This document shows, piece after piece, positions 13,189 to 25,293 of a stretch of 64,000 nucleotides of DNA. The stretch lies in the NCBI RefSeq assembly GCF_014898815.1, contig NW_026515546.1, forward strand, positions 1,288,501 to 1,352,500, in the 5' to 3' direction. The notes below the pieces were generated by a model. It had not been told where the DNA came from and did not search any database. It saw only the letters and a list, made by a program, of their open reading frames with translations. The stretch comes from Panonychus citri (taxonomy: Eukaryota > Arthropoda > Arachnida > Trombidiformes > Tetranychidae). Both the position numbers and the translations under genes were made by a program. How positions within the stretch are numbered: the stretch's first letter is position 1; each line of letters begins with the position of its first letter.

Positions 13189-13751
13189 AATTAAATAAAT
13201 AACAATCACATCAACAATCTACAAAACAAAACGAAACAATTAATTGTCTATTGTTTTGAATTTACATCAACATGTTTTTGTTGATAAGAAAAAATTTCAA
13301 ATTCAATGAAAAGAAATTTTATAGATTCGATAGTATCGAAAATTCTTACGATACTATCGAACATTCAGATTCCACTCATTCAGAAAACCGATAAGTTGCT
13401 GATTGTAACAATTAAACTTTCCAAGTGAAACTATTATTTCATTAGTCTATTAAATTATTTATAATATGAGCAATTTATTTAAATTCTTCGTAGCTGAAGT
13501 TCCATTTTGAAGTTTGTTCGATCTTGGAATTAAATTGGACCATTTGAAATTCGCGGATAAATTTGATTGGCTGATCAAATTCTCGACAAATGATAACAAA
13601 AAACTCTAATCAATATAATTGATCATCAATTCAATTGACACTTTCGCTTGTTGTTAATTGTTTTTTTTTTAATTGCTCTTTTTGCTTAATTAACTTAGAT
13701 TAGTGTTTTTATTATTGCTTTTCGCACAAGTTGTTGACATCAAACATACTA
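13189..13751. promoter_or_regulatory. Shared divergent promoter region of MRPL37 and WASHC2
   Basis: The two start codons are 563 bp apart, pointing away from each other, so both promoters must lie here unless there are distant 5' UTR exons. The stretch is AT-rich. It contains the 13-bp inverted repeat listed separately, repeated TTGTTAATTG-type words and long T runs (13660-13671). No TATA box can be placed with confidence. The role is inferred from position. Confidence 0.6.
13326..13361. repeat. Perfect 13-bp inverted repeat with 10-bp spacer
   Basis: The left arm TTCGATAGTATCG (13326-13338) is the exact reverse complement of the right arm CGATACTATCGAA (13349-13361). Each arm is itself nearly palindromic around ATCG, giving four CGATA/TATCG half sites. 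It lies 138 bp upstream of the MRPL37 ATG within the divergent promoter. The TATCG cores resemble half of the DREF site TATCGATA of insects, but the full site is not present. Confidence 0.9.
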
Positions 13752-16700
13752 ATGGAAGTAAGTAGTTTATTTTGGATTGAATTCTGTTGGAGTAGAAATT
13801 TGTAAACATGAATTTTTTTGTTTTTTTAATTTCATTCAATTTTTATCAATTTTTAGCAAGGATCAAGTGGTCAACCTTTCTATCTAAATGACTCTGATTC
13901 TTGTACTGTTGATCAGATAAAGACAAGTGACCTCAGGTCATTAGGAGACAATGTTAAAGTGAGTACAAGAAAAGAATTGAAGCAAAGTGATGTTATTGTG
14001 TCTCCAATTTTCCCGATTAATATTAACCTTTTGTTTTTTTTCTCTATCATTTGTTGAACTCTCTTCTAGTTACTAGCAGTTATACAAAATCTCAGTCATG
14101 ATTTAGTAACAAAAAGTGAAAACACCTACAAAAAATTGGATGAAATTCAGAGAGAAACTGAGGTATGAAACATAAACTAGCACAATAGAAGGACTTGTGT
14201 TGGGATCACTTTGGATATTAATCTTCTCTTTGGTTTTTTTCTCTACAGATAAAATCGGTGGGCGTTAAGAACCTTATCAATGAATTTCAGATGTTAGCTG
14301 ACTCACAATTCATCGAGAATCGGATCTATGATGCTGATGAAAGTGACTCACCACCAGAAGAGTTTAATAAGAATATTATTGATGAAGAAAATAACAAAAC
14401 ACCAGCAGATCAGAAGATATTACCAATAATTCATGAGTGTATCTCACATAGTCTCAAGTTTATCGACGAAAATTTCAACTTTAATGATAAACCGTTGAAA
14501 CAAACATCCGCTGAATCGGATGACGAAGAAGATTATGTCAAAGAAACACTAGCTAGAGCTATGGAGAGTAATCCTTTCAATAGAACACCTTTACCTGCTA
14601 TTATTGGAAGTAAAGCGTTTTTTAGTCAGAACATTTTCGATGGTGGTGAAAATCATACTGAGAACAATCAAAACGACAACAATTCTACAATTTCATCTGA
14701 CAGAAAGTCAAGTTTACAAAGTGATAATGAAGAAGAAGACGACGAGACACTTTTCTCTCCAAGCAAAGGTGTCTCAATTCAACATGGAATCATTCCTCCA
14801 CCCCCACCCTTACCGAATTTTTCATATTTCGCCGATAGTAGAAAAGATATTGAAGATGACGAAGATGACGAGGATGAAGAATTATTCAAACAAACTGAAA
14901 CTGAGCCGAAAAGTTTACAAGGGAAACTCCCTGAAATTAAACCAAATCAGAGCTGGAATCATGAAAGTGACCATGATAGTGATGATTCAGATGATCTTTT
15001 CAAACCTCCGCCTCAAATGAATCCCAGAAAGAGTTTGGAGTCAACAAAATTTCACCAACACCAACACCAAACCAATCAACATCTAAATCACCGGAAGCAT
15101 TCAAGCCGTTAATCACTGCTCAAGATCTACTTAGCAAAATACCGCAGCTCAAAAAGAACCAAAGTTATGATAGTGAAGATGATGACGACGCAGAATTATT
15201 CAAGCCAGTGGCGAGTGATCTTAAAAATGTAAATAAAAATCTACCGGAGATTAGATCAAATAATAGTTGGAACCCAGATTATGATCATGACAGTGATGAT
15301 TCTGATGATATGTTTGTGCCTCCACCTCAAGTTAACCCCAGAAAAAGCTTGGAATCATCAAAACCTACAATACCAACAAAACCAACAATAAAATCTGGAG
15401 AATCCCCGAGAAAATTACTTGAAGTCCAAACTATCAATATTTTCAATTCTGATGACTCAGATGATTCTGATGATCTGTTCAAGCCTCCCCCTCAAGTAAA
15501 TCCCAGAAAAAGTTCTGCATCTAGACAAATGTCAACAGAATCAACAACCAAATCACCAGAAGTATTTAAACCGATAATAACTCCTCAGGATTTACTTAGT
15601 AAATTACCTCAGCTTAAAAAGAATCAGAGTCATGATAGTGGAAATGATAAAACTGAACCTAAAAGTGTACAGGAAAAAATGCCTGAAATTAAATCTACTC
15701 CGAGTTGGAATGACGATAGTGATGATTCTGACGACATGTTCAAACCTTCTCCTCCTCAAGTAATTCCCAGAAAAAGCTTGGAACCTTCAAAACCCTCATT
15801 AGCAACAAAACCAACGATAAAATCAGAAGAGTTACAAAGAAAACTTCCTGATATCAAATCAAATGATAGTTGGAAGGCTGAAAGTTATTTTGATGACTCT
15901 GATGATTCTGACGATTTGTTCAAGTTGCCACCGAAAGTAAATCCTAGAAAAAGTTTGAAATCCACAAAAATATCAACAGAATCAACATCCAAATCACCAG
16001 ACGTAATCGAACCGTCAACTACTCCTCAAGCTTTACCTAGAAAATTACCTGAGCTTAAAACGGATCCAAATCATGATAGAGAAGATGATGAAGAATCATT
16101 CGAACCAACAAAAAACGTACACGAAATTCTTCCTGAAAGTAAATCAAATCCTAGTTGGATTCTGGATCCTGGTCATGATAGCGATGATTCTGATGATTTG
16201 TTCAAACCACCACCTCAAGTAAATCCTAGGAAAAGCTTGGAATCTAAAAAACTGCCACCAGAATCAACATCTAAATCACCTGAAATATTTAAGCCGTTAA
16301 CCAATCCTCCAGGTTCGCTCAAAAAAATCCCGCAGCTTAAAACGAATCAGAATCATTATAGCGAAGATGATGATGATGAATATGAAGAAATATTCCAAGC
16401 AACACAAAAAGATCTCAAGAATTCACATAAAAATCTACCTGAGATAAAATCAAATAATAGTTGGAATCCTGATAGTGATTCAGACGATTCTGATGATCTA
16501 TTCAAGTTGCCACCTCAAGTTAATCCAAGAAAAAGTATTGAATCTACAAAACCAACATTACCTACAACTCCGACGGTAAAATCTGAAGAGCAACCAAGGA
16601 AATTACCTGAAATCACCTCTACCAATACTTTGAACTTTGCCAGTGATTCTGATGATTCTGACGATCTGTTCAAACAGCCACCCCGAATAACACCTCGGAA

Positions 16701-16818
16701 GAGTTCGGACACAACCAGTCCTAAAGAAGTACCTGTAAAACTATTTGAAAACAAATTCGATCAAAGTTGGAACCTTGATAGTGACAGTGACGACGATCTA
16801 TTTAAAATAAAAAAATGA
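13752..16818 (+). CDS. WASHC2: WASH complex subunit 2 (FAM21), with one apparent frameshift
   Basis: FAM21 is the long tail subunit of the WASH complex; it binds retromer VPS35 through repeated acidic-LF motifs and brings the actin nucleator to endosomes. Exons are 13752-13757 (only Met-Glu), 13857-13958, 14070-14162 and 14249-16818, all phase 0. The head domain is clear: NEFQMLADSQFIENRIYD matches the human SNTQFIENRVYD block, and LPAIIGSKAFF matches LPYLIGSKLFM. A GIIPPPPPLPNF stretch follows, then about eight tandem repeats of DSDDSDDLFKPPPQVNPRKS type to the C-terminus. The reading frame shifts by one base at the A run 15046-15049: upstream the frame runs into a stop at 15110-15112, while the +/- neighbour frame is open from there to 16818 and continues the repeat pattern. 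Allowing for that base, the protein would be about 923 residues, shorter than human (about 1,340). The CapZ-binding block of vertebrate FAM21 is not seen. Confidence 0.93.
14960..16812 (+). repeat. Tandem acidic-LF repeats inside WASHC2
   Basis: Eight full copies and a terminal partial copy of a 55-80 residue unit. The core is Ser/Asp repeats followed by LFK or MF, a proline pair, and NPRKS; it is followed by a Thr/Pro/Lys linker and LPEIKSN.SWN. Cores read DLFKPPPQMNPRKS, DMFVPPPQVNPRKS, DLFKPPPQVNPRKS, DMFKPSPPQVIPRKS, DLFKLPPKVNPRKS, DLFKPPPQVNPRKS, DLFKLPPQVNPRKS, DLFKQPPRITPRKS and the final DDLFKIKK. The copies are much more alike than the LFa motifs of vertebrate FAM21, pointing to recent duplication or homogenisation. 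Confidence 0.9.
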
Positions 16819-16891
16819 AGCTGTAAAAATCTACAATTTATCTACAATAACATATTTTTATGTTTTAATTTTATTGATGAAATCACAATCA
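16819..16891. terminator. Shared 3' end of WASHC2 and the minus-strand membrane-protein gene
   Basis: Only 73 bp separate the two stop codons. AATAAA at 16806-16811 (+) overlaps the last WASHC2 codons. TTTATT at 16870-16875 is AATAAA on the minus strand, 17 bp past the stop of the minus gene. The two mRNAs probably overlap at their 3' ends. No in-between signal is visible. Confidence 0.55.
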
Positions 16892-17893
16892 TTAAGCTGT
16901 TGGTATGGTGAAATCGACACGCGAGCCCGTCGATCGATATTTGCAAACGTACAAAAGGAAAAGGCATAAAGACACTAACGAAATGGCCCCAACAATAATC
17001 AAAGGTCCAGCAAGAAAAGCGTCAAGTTTATCTTTTGTTGATCTTTTTTTCTCTGGTGCAGTTTTCGTCTTCTCATTTATTGATGATATTGTCGTTGGTA
17101 AATCTTTTTCGTCCTCGTCTTCATATTCATACATCGATGTTGATATTTCACTATTTTCCATTAATTTGGTTGTCGTTTCAATAATCTGATCAGTTAACTT
17201 GGTTGTTGAATTATCTTCAACTTGTCTGATTCTCCTGTTAATTGTCAATCTTGTATCGCCTTTGATTGTTTCTGATTGAAGAAAAAAAAACAATTAACCA
17301 TCAGGTATACATTTGATAATTGTTATATCATAATTTACTAATTTAATCTGATTTAATTAACCTCCAAATTTTGTTAAATCAATAGATGGCGTTAGATTGT
17401 CTAACATAATCAAGTAAATAATCAATTTATTATTATTAACAATTTGTTAATAATCCAATACATATCTTGATTGTAATGGATCACTGATTGTTATATTGAT
17501 CTTATCATTTAATTGCTATACATATTACTAATTATTCAAACTGATTAACAATTGAATAATGATTGAGTCGGATAAATTATTGATTCTGTTAAAAATGTCA
17601 TAAAAATGAAATAATTCAAATGAGAAATTGATTATATTTCCTATTCTTGGCATTTAATAACATTTGATTGAACAATTTAATGGTAAAAAGCTCAACAATC
17701 AGATTAATAATTATGTATATTTATGGAAATTGATTAATCAGCTCATTTAAAATTAATAACAATTTAACCTACCTGGTTGTTGGTAATTTGGATTTAATAT
17801 ATTATTCAGTTGAAATGTGGATACAATTGGTAAATGTAATAGTGTTTGACAAAATAATAATAAAACACATAATGGATTAATCATGTTAACCAT
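16892..17893 (-). CDS. Unrecognised type I single-pass membrane protein, three exons
   Basis: I do not recognise this protein. Three minus-strand exons, 17773-17893, 17362-17400 and 16892-17271, join in phase through GT-AG introns to 179 residues. The first exon, starting at ATG 17893 (MVNMINPLCVLLLFCQTLLH), encodes a signal peptide with a likely cut near VST-FQ (about residue 26). The second is only 39 bp. The third gives a charged, Thr-rich, probably extracellular segment with an acidic run (YEYEDEDEKD), a basic TAPEKKRSTKDK stretch, a transmembrane helix (LIIVGAISLVSLCLFLLYVC, about residues 143-162) and a 17-residue cytoplasmic tail ending FTIPTA. NLT and NST are possible glycosylation sites. 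Agreement of three splice phases plus signal peptide and TM helix supports a real gene; there is no enzymatic motif. AATAAA follows 17 bp after the stop. Confidence 0.8.
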
Positions 17894-19659
17894 TTTAACT
17901 CAATTAAACAACAATTAACAATTAGAACTAAATTATTAACAAATAATCAAATTATAAACAAAGAGAAAGAGGAACAGGAAAAATAGCAAATTAACTCGAA
18001 GACTCAAACCGATAATTAGAAATCAGGTTAATTGTGTCTTCGTTTTTTTTTATCAGATTAATTGAGATTCTCTGAAACTCATACAATACACACGGAATTT
18101 ATCATTATCCTAGGAGGAGGATGAAGAAGATGAGGATGAAAAATAAATTTTCAGAACAACTGAGATGAGAAAGTGATGAGGATGGAGAAGAAAAAAATAA
18201 ACATGGAGAGAGAAAGTTTAGATTTGGTTTATTTTTAGAGAATCAAAAGTTCCAAGTTTCTTGTATCTCCATTTTCATGATGATGATGAACATAAAAAGA
18301 ACTGAATCTTAAATGTAAACTTTTCTTCTTCATGATCAACAAGAGATGCGGAAAAAAAGTGCAATAAAATCATCATCTTTTTATCTCCATCCCACTCATC
18401 AGATGATCATCTCTCTTTTTTTTCTGGTAACTTTCCAATTTCCATATCATCATCCTCATCCTCATCCTCATCATCATCTTTATCCTTGATTAAAAACTGT
18501 TTTTAAAACATTGAAATATTTGCGTAATCAACAAACCACAAAAACGAGACTAATTAAAATTAACCCTCAAGAAAATCAAGAAAAACTTGATAAATATCAC
18601 AAAAGTCGAGTATCGATTCTCATTGATAAAACTTTTACTATCAACTAATTGTACGCTCTGAGCAGTTAATCAAATAATACCTTTAATTATTAGGATATCA
18701 TCATCATCTTGTTTACATTATCATTAACACAAATTGAAGAGGATTATGTTTTAATTGATTAAGATGACTAAGTATCAATATCATCATCATTTTGATATAA
18801 TTCATTTGATGTAATATAACTTGGGATGAGGTGAAAAAAAAGGATGCGGACATTTTGTCAAACGATTATCAACCAATTTACCTTTTACCTTTTTATCAAT
18901 GTAACTATTAACAGAAGCATTTGAAGGATGATAATGATGTTGATGATGATGATGAGGATGATAATCATTACGATCATCTTAAAGATTGTTGACAGAGTGT
19001 AAAAGACATGGAGCAAAATGTTACATGTATTAAGTGATGAAGTGACAAATCTACAATGGGAAGGCAACACTTTGAGACTATTAACTATCAAGGAAACAGT
19101 TAACTATTACCATTAAATCATCATTAACTTGAACCCAGAGCTAAAGGCTTATAACCTGAAGAAGATGAGGATGGAGAAGAAGAAGAAGAAGAAAAACTGA
19201 ACGGAAACCCCCTACACCCAATGAACAAGAAGAAGATGATGATGATGATGATGATAATGAAGATGAGGATGAGGATGAGGATTGAGAATGGGATCTTGAA
19301 GCAACAGGAAGAGTTCAATTCAACCTTCTTGTTGCATTCATATTATCATCCTTATCATCCCTGTGCTTTTAACACTTGTATCAATATCTTTATCTTTATC
19401 TTCATTTTCATCATCATTATCATTATCATCCTCATCACACTCGGTGTTACCCAAGAAACAAGTCTACTCATCTTGTTCTCACTTTCTTTTTTGCTCACTT
19501 GATTATCTTCTGTCTGTGATTCTGATGATGGTGATGATCATGATGAGAGAAAAGGTTTTGAATATAATGATGATGATTCCTGAATTCCATCAACATCCCT
19601 TAGGTTTTTCAGATTGATTCTGATTTCACATTTCATCATCTTCGTCTTCATCAGTATAT

Positions 19660-19701
<42 letters not shown>

Positions 19702-21442
19702 ATTTTATCACTTATATAAATTATAAAAGTCATTGAAAGACTAATCTAAATCTTGTCAAGTTAATCATCATCTCTTGTAAGCAATTAAAGTGTTAAAACT
19801 AAACAGTATCAATTGAATCAATTACAAGTTGACAGTTGAATTTATATTGTATAAACAACTGAAATCGGTTGAATCAATCTGCTTGAGACAATCAGCAATT
19901 AATCAACTAAACGATTTGATGAGATGAAAATTAAAATTTGAAAAAAAGTCACAACTTGATTGGATAAAATTGTGATATAGTTTTGATCCATTGGAAAGTT
20001 GGAACATAAATTTTGTTAATGTTACTTTTTTATGTTCATTTGAAAAAAAGGCAATTCAACCAATCAAATTTTTCCCCATGAAACGCATGAATTTTATAGG
20101 GAATTTGAAAATGGTTGAAATTTAAAGTATTTCGATTGGTTTAGAAAGTGGGAGATGCGCTTTGAAAAAATGGATTTTAATTCGCTCCCACCGAATGTAA
20201 AGTTTTAAATTACTGAGCAGGTTCTTGAAAAAAGAGGAGGATGAGGATGAAGAGGGTGGAAAATGACAATGATGAGAAGAGGGAGTGAGAGAGAAAGAAA
20301 GAGAGAGAGAGAGATGGAGGGAGAAAAGAATAAAAAAAAGTTTAACTTTGAAAACTTTTAGTTTTTCGATTCACTTGAACTCGATTCCTCTTCTTGGTCC
20401 GCATCACTTTTTCACCGTTTGTTCATCTTTATCCATATTTCCATCTGAATACCTGAAGATATTCATCATCTTACCTGGAAATCATCAAAGTGTCAATATT
20501 ATCATTATTTTTTAGACACCAGACCCTGTGAATTGTTAATTCAATGAAGAGATTAAGTTGGATTAAGATTAATGTGTTACTTTTTTCACAAAGGGATTAA
20601 CAATATATTTTGGATACAACTAACATGTTTAACTTTGGATAAGTTTTCATCAGTTTTTGGTGTTGAAAAATAAAAGTTACGATAAATTTTATGCAATCGG
20701 ATTAACCTGTTTTTGCTTGTATCAATTTAATATGAATATTGTGAATTAATTTCAATGGTTAACTGATTTAAAGTTAATCCTCAACTATTTTGATACAAAG
20801 TTTATACACTTGGATTTATATTACATTTGATTTTCAACTTTGGGAATTTACCTTTACCTGGATACCATTGATTTACCTGGATTAATTCACCAAGTGATGA
20901 GAGTTGATGGATAAATTATCTGAGCTTAATTTACCACCCAGATGATTAACTCAATGTTATTACAGTAAAACCTTCTGATGGTTAATATTTAATTGTAATC
21001 AAAGTTAATTTTGAATCACGCAACATACAAAACGAGAGAGAGAGAGAGAGTTAATATCAATCTCGCTTTAAGGTTTAATCTTTATTCTTGAAATTGATTC
21101 AGATTATTATTATCAGAAAATAATGATGATAATAATGTGATAACTTTGATGGAGATTGATAAAAATTGTAGTAAGATAAGAGAGAGAGGGAGAGAGAGAG
21201 AAACAAAAGGAAAAGGAAACGGAAATGAAACGTCAATGATACTGCTGATGATGAAGATGCATAAGTTACCATGACTACAGTGTGAAAAAAATTCATTATT
21301 GTTTACAAATCTTCATCTCCAGTTAATATTGAACAATTTTCAGTGATTCATAATCAATAATCAAGAATTGTGAACAAAAGTTACTCAACAATTCGCCATC
21401 AAGATTATTCAGCTATTTACCCTGAAGGAAAAAGTGGAACTT

Positions 21443-21475
<33 letters not shown>

Positions 21476-21800
21476 ATCATATCAATATATAGATTCTGAA
21501 TAAAAGACTAAAGTAATTAACAGAATGCCAAGAATTTAATTTACAATGATATTAGAATGACGATGATGATCACGTTGAAGGTTAGAATTGTAATTAAGCT
21601 TTTCTAAATCGAAATTGATTTGTTGGAATTTTTCATTACAACTTATTGAGAAAAAAAAGTTCGATTATATCTTAAAGGTCAATTTATCATTATTCTCATG
21701 AAGCATCTCATTAATTTCATTGAAAATTCATGGTAACTGACAGAATGAGAAGAGAGAAATTTTTTCGCCATCATAACAACCGAAAAAAAAGTTTTCTTTT
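17894..21800. other. Gene-free AT-rich region with microsatellites
   Basis: No convincing exon on either strand. Open frames here are translations of simple repeats (ATG/CAT at 18420-18480, 18930-18965, 19155-19285, 19400-19440; TC at 19663-19699; GA at 20281-20315). A non-repetitive, slightly GC-richer patch at 20050-20220 with CCAATCA/GATTGGT words could be a promoter but is unassigned. The 5' UTR and promoter of the minus-strand membrane-protein gene should lie just right of 17893. Confidence 0.6.
19663..19699. repeat. (TC)n microsatellite, 37 bp
   Basis: Uninterrupted TC dinucleotide run. Confidence 0.98.
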
Positions 21801-21850
21801 CATAAAATGATGAAGTAACTTGAAGATTATGAGATTAAGATTAATGTTTG

Positions 21851-21896
21851 ATGATGTTGATTGTTGATCATCATCATCAACAACAATCAACATCAT
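21851..21896. repeat. 16-bp perfect inverted repeat, 14-nt loop
   Basis: ATGATGTTGATTGTTG (21851-21866) is the reverse complement of CAACAATCAACATCAT (21881-21896), separated by ATCATCATCATCAA. It could form a hairpin in RNA or a cruciform. Part of it may come from the local ATG/CAT simple-repeat background. Confidence 0.9.
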
Positions 21897-24076
21897 GATC
21901 CAGCTAAACAAATCAAGTTGGACAAATGATTTGATAGATAAAATTAGTGATGATTGGAAATCGTGATTAGCATCAATAGTTAACATTTTATCAATGGTTA
22001 ATCTTTTTTTCTTCTTCTCTTTTTCGAATAACTTTTTTTTTGTTTCTATTCGTACTTTTTGTCACCTAAAAGCTCAATAAGAGCTTATTGTCAACGCCTT
22101 TTCTCATCATCATCATCATCATCATTTTTCTGTCTTCCTCAATCATCATCACCATCACCTTTCATTTCATATCATTTACAGTAATTAAGTGTTTGATTCA
22201 GTTAAATGTTATCATCATTATCATCATTATTGTTATTACATATTGAACATTTTGCTCAACATCATTAACGACTTAATGACTAATCATTAAATCACAATTA
22301 ACCAATAAAAAATCATGGTAACAATTTGATTGCGATTAGATCCACCCGATGGATAAGAGGAATGATGATGATGAGAAAACGGAGTGTGAGGATTGACAGA
22401 GGTGAGTGAGAGGAGGTGGAGGAAGAGGATGGACACGAGAATGACCAATTGTTTGCTACATGGAATTCATATCAAGAATAATAATTTGAAATTAATGAGA
22501 ATCGAAACAATAATAATAACGATAATGATGGAGAGGAGAAGAAGAAAAAAAATATTCTCATTCTATTTTCATCTATTACTATTAATTTGCAATTACAATT
22601 GGATGAAATTAACTTTGATTACAACTGTTAACTATCAACAATTAGATTGTTCAACTATAATAATGTTCATTATGATCATTGAAACATTCTGATTAAATCT
22701 TTAATCTTAGTTAAAAGTAAATGATAAGAGTTTTGATAATCACCATGTTTTTGTTTTTCCAGACAAAAACTCAAAGGTTTTCCATTCATTGTGATTTCAT
22801 GATTCTTGTTGTTATTCTTACTGAATAAGATGATTCTGAGTGATAATACTCGATGATGATGATGATGATGATGAAATTCTTTTTTTCAAAGAAAGAAAAG
22901 AAAGAGAAACAAGAAGATGAGAGGAAAGTCAGTGAAAAGATGAAACAAGAGATGCTACTTAAGGGAAAAAGTTCTGAAGAAAGTTTTTCGCTTTTCCATT
23001 AATAATGAATTGAAAAAATTCCGAAAAATGAGATAGAATGAGTAGTTCTATGAAAATGGAAGTTTTTACCATGAGATAATCGTTGAATCGTGTTTTTCTC
23101 ACCTTTATAATTAGAATGAAGGAAGAAGATGAAGATGATAATAATGATGAGGAAGAAAAAGTAAAAGGTAAAATTGCAATATAAATTGAACAAGATAACG
23201 AGATTAACTTTTACCATGAAAATGTTGCGCTTCAATTTAACATGAAAACAAAAACAGAATCTATGGAATCATGAAAAATAGAGGAAAAAATAATATAAAG
23301 AAAATCATTCCATTGAAATGAATGGAGAAACTTTTCCCATGTACACCATGAAAATCTCAAATCTGAACAGTAATTGAGAGATGAGCTTTCGAGTGAGTTT
23401 CAAACAATTTAGTCCCATGAAAATATGAGTTTTGGAAATGAAATCGATTCAAGATTATCAACTCAAGTATCATCATCATCATGATTAATGAGAAAGAGCA
23501 AGAGGAGAGAGAGATAAAATTTTGCATGAAAATTGACTCTCAGGAAGCAAATATCCACTTACGATGATGAATAAAAAAGTACTGATGATGGGCTGGCTCA
23601 AATAACGTTCAGTTTACATGAAAACAATATCTTGATCAATTGATGCTCTTTATATTTACTCGAGAGAATTCATTTTTCATCATACTCATCACCATGATGG
23701 AAACGTGTTTATATCAATTTATATTATAATGAGTGATGAAATTTTCTGATAATATTGTGTCCTTATTGAATTTGGTTGTTTTCTTTTTAATTCTGATGGT
23801 TTGGATTCTAATAGTCTTGAGTAATAGTTAGCTGGCATTTTATCATGAAAGTTCAGTCATGATGAATGAATGTAACAAAATCTGAAGGGTTTTCAGGATA
23901 AAGAGAAGGAGAAAAAATGTTTTCTCAATAAAAAGGTGAAGATTCTAAGCTTATATATAAGAGGAACAAGAGAATGAAAAGAAAAAAAGTATTAACTTCA
24001 TGATACAGAATCAGAATCCAGAATAAATGAAGGAACAAGAATGATGATGAAATTGATGATGTTGATAGGAAAAAGA

Positions 24077-24084
<8 letters not shown>

Positions 24085-24127
<43 letters not shown>
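24085..24127. repeat. (AG)n microsatellite, 43 bp
   Basis: Uninterrupted AG dinucleotide run. Confidence 0.98.
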
Positions 24128-24130
<3 letters not shown>

Positions 24131-25279
24131 AAAAAATAAGTTATTGGAAAAATAAACGAGAATCCAGAAAATTCTGATTCCAATAATGAATGAGAATGAT
24201 TTTTTTTGCTTCTCCCTGAATCATGTATAATGAGATCGATAGTTTTTCAGAAACAAATTCATAGTTGGTCAAGCAAGAAATAAATAAATAGAGTGAGTAG
24301 TGAATGAGAGAGTGACTGTAGGGAGGTAGAGATGATTATAATGATGAAAGAGATGATGATAAGAGAGGATGAAAAAAAATAGACGAAGATCCGAAAGAAA
24401 AGAAAGATAAATAGAAAGAGTATCTTCACTCAGTCTATATTTAGTTAGAATGAAAAGTATTTCATCTTCTCATCATCATCTTTCTCTCTCTTCCATCATC
24501 TTTACCATTCTCTTCATCTCTTGAAATCAATATTTGGTTAAGAATAAACTGAATATCATGTTCCATCATGGGAAGTGATTAAATCATTTATTCCGATTTA
24601 CCATTCATTCAATATTATTATACTTTAATATCACCTTGAAATAATAATAATGACGATGATGATGATGCGGATGAGGATAATATTATAACTTAAATGTAAT
24701 TTTGTTGACACATAAGTAAAAACTGATTAGTTATCATTATCATACTCACAGGGAGTTTTTTTTATTTATCATGATTGAAGCTCAGTTGTAGTTTCAGTCA
24801 TATTGAACACTCATCATGTTAGACTTAGTTTCAAGATTATTACTCATCTTCATTCACTGTTATTGCAACTTTTTGCCCTCAGGGTTAGTTATTAGTTCAT
24901 CCCAATCAATATCCTTATTACTTGACCCTTGTCTCATTATAGTATTTGTGAAGATGATGAAGATAAAAAATGAATATTCTATCAAAACTTATTCCTTTAA
25001 TTGCTATTCTTCAATTACATTCAGTGAACTACCCTGAAAGTTCAGCTTTCTTTTACAATTCTGATTTTTGATGATTTCTTTTCACATTTAGATCACAATT
25101 TTGATTAACTTTCCCTCTTTAACTAATGTTTGATTGATTGTTTTCTATTGAAAAAAAAAACTTTACCATGTAAATGAGTTTCTACTCGATATGTTCATTT
25201 GATTGATTCAATATTCACCCTGCAACTTATTATTTATTTGATCTAAAAAGACTGAAACTTATCATGTTTCCATTATAAT

Positions 25280-25293
25280 AACGATCGATCGTT
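25280..25293. repeat. 14-bp perfect palindrome AACGATCGATCGTT
   Basis: A self-complementary 14-mer in an otherwise AT-rich, CpG-poor stretch; it contains two CG steps and overlapping GATC/CGATCG. Its function is unknown. Confidence 0.9.
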
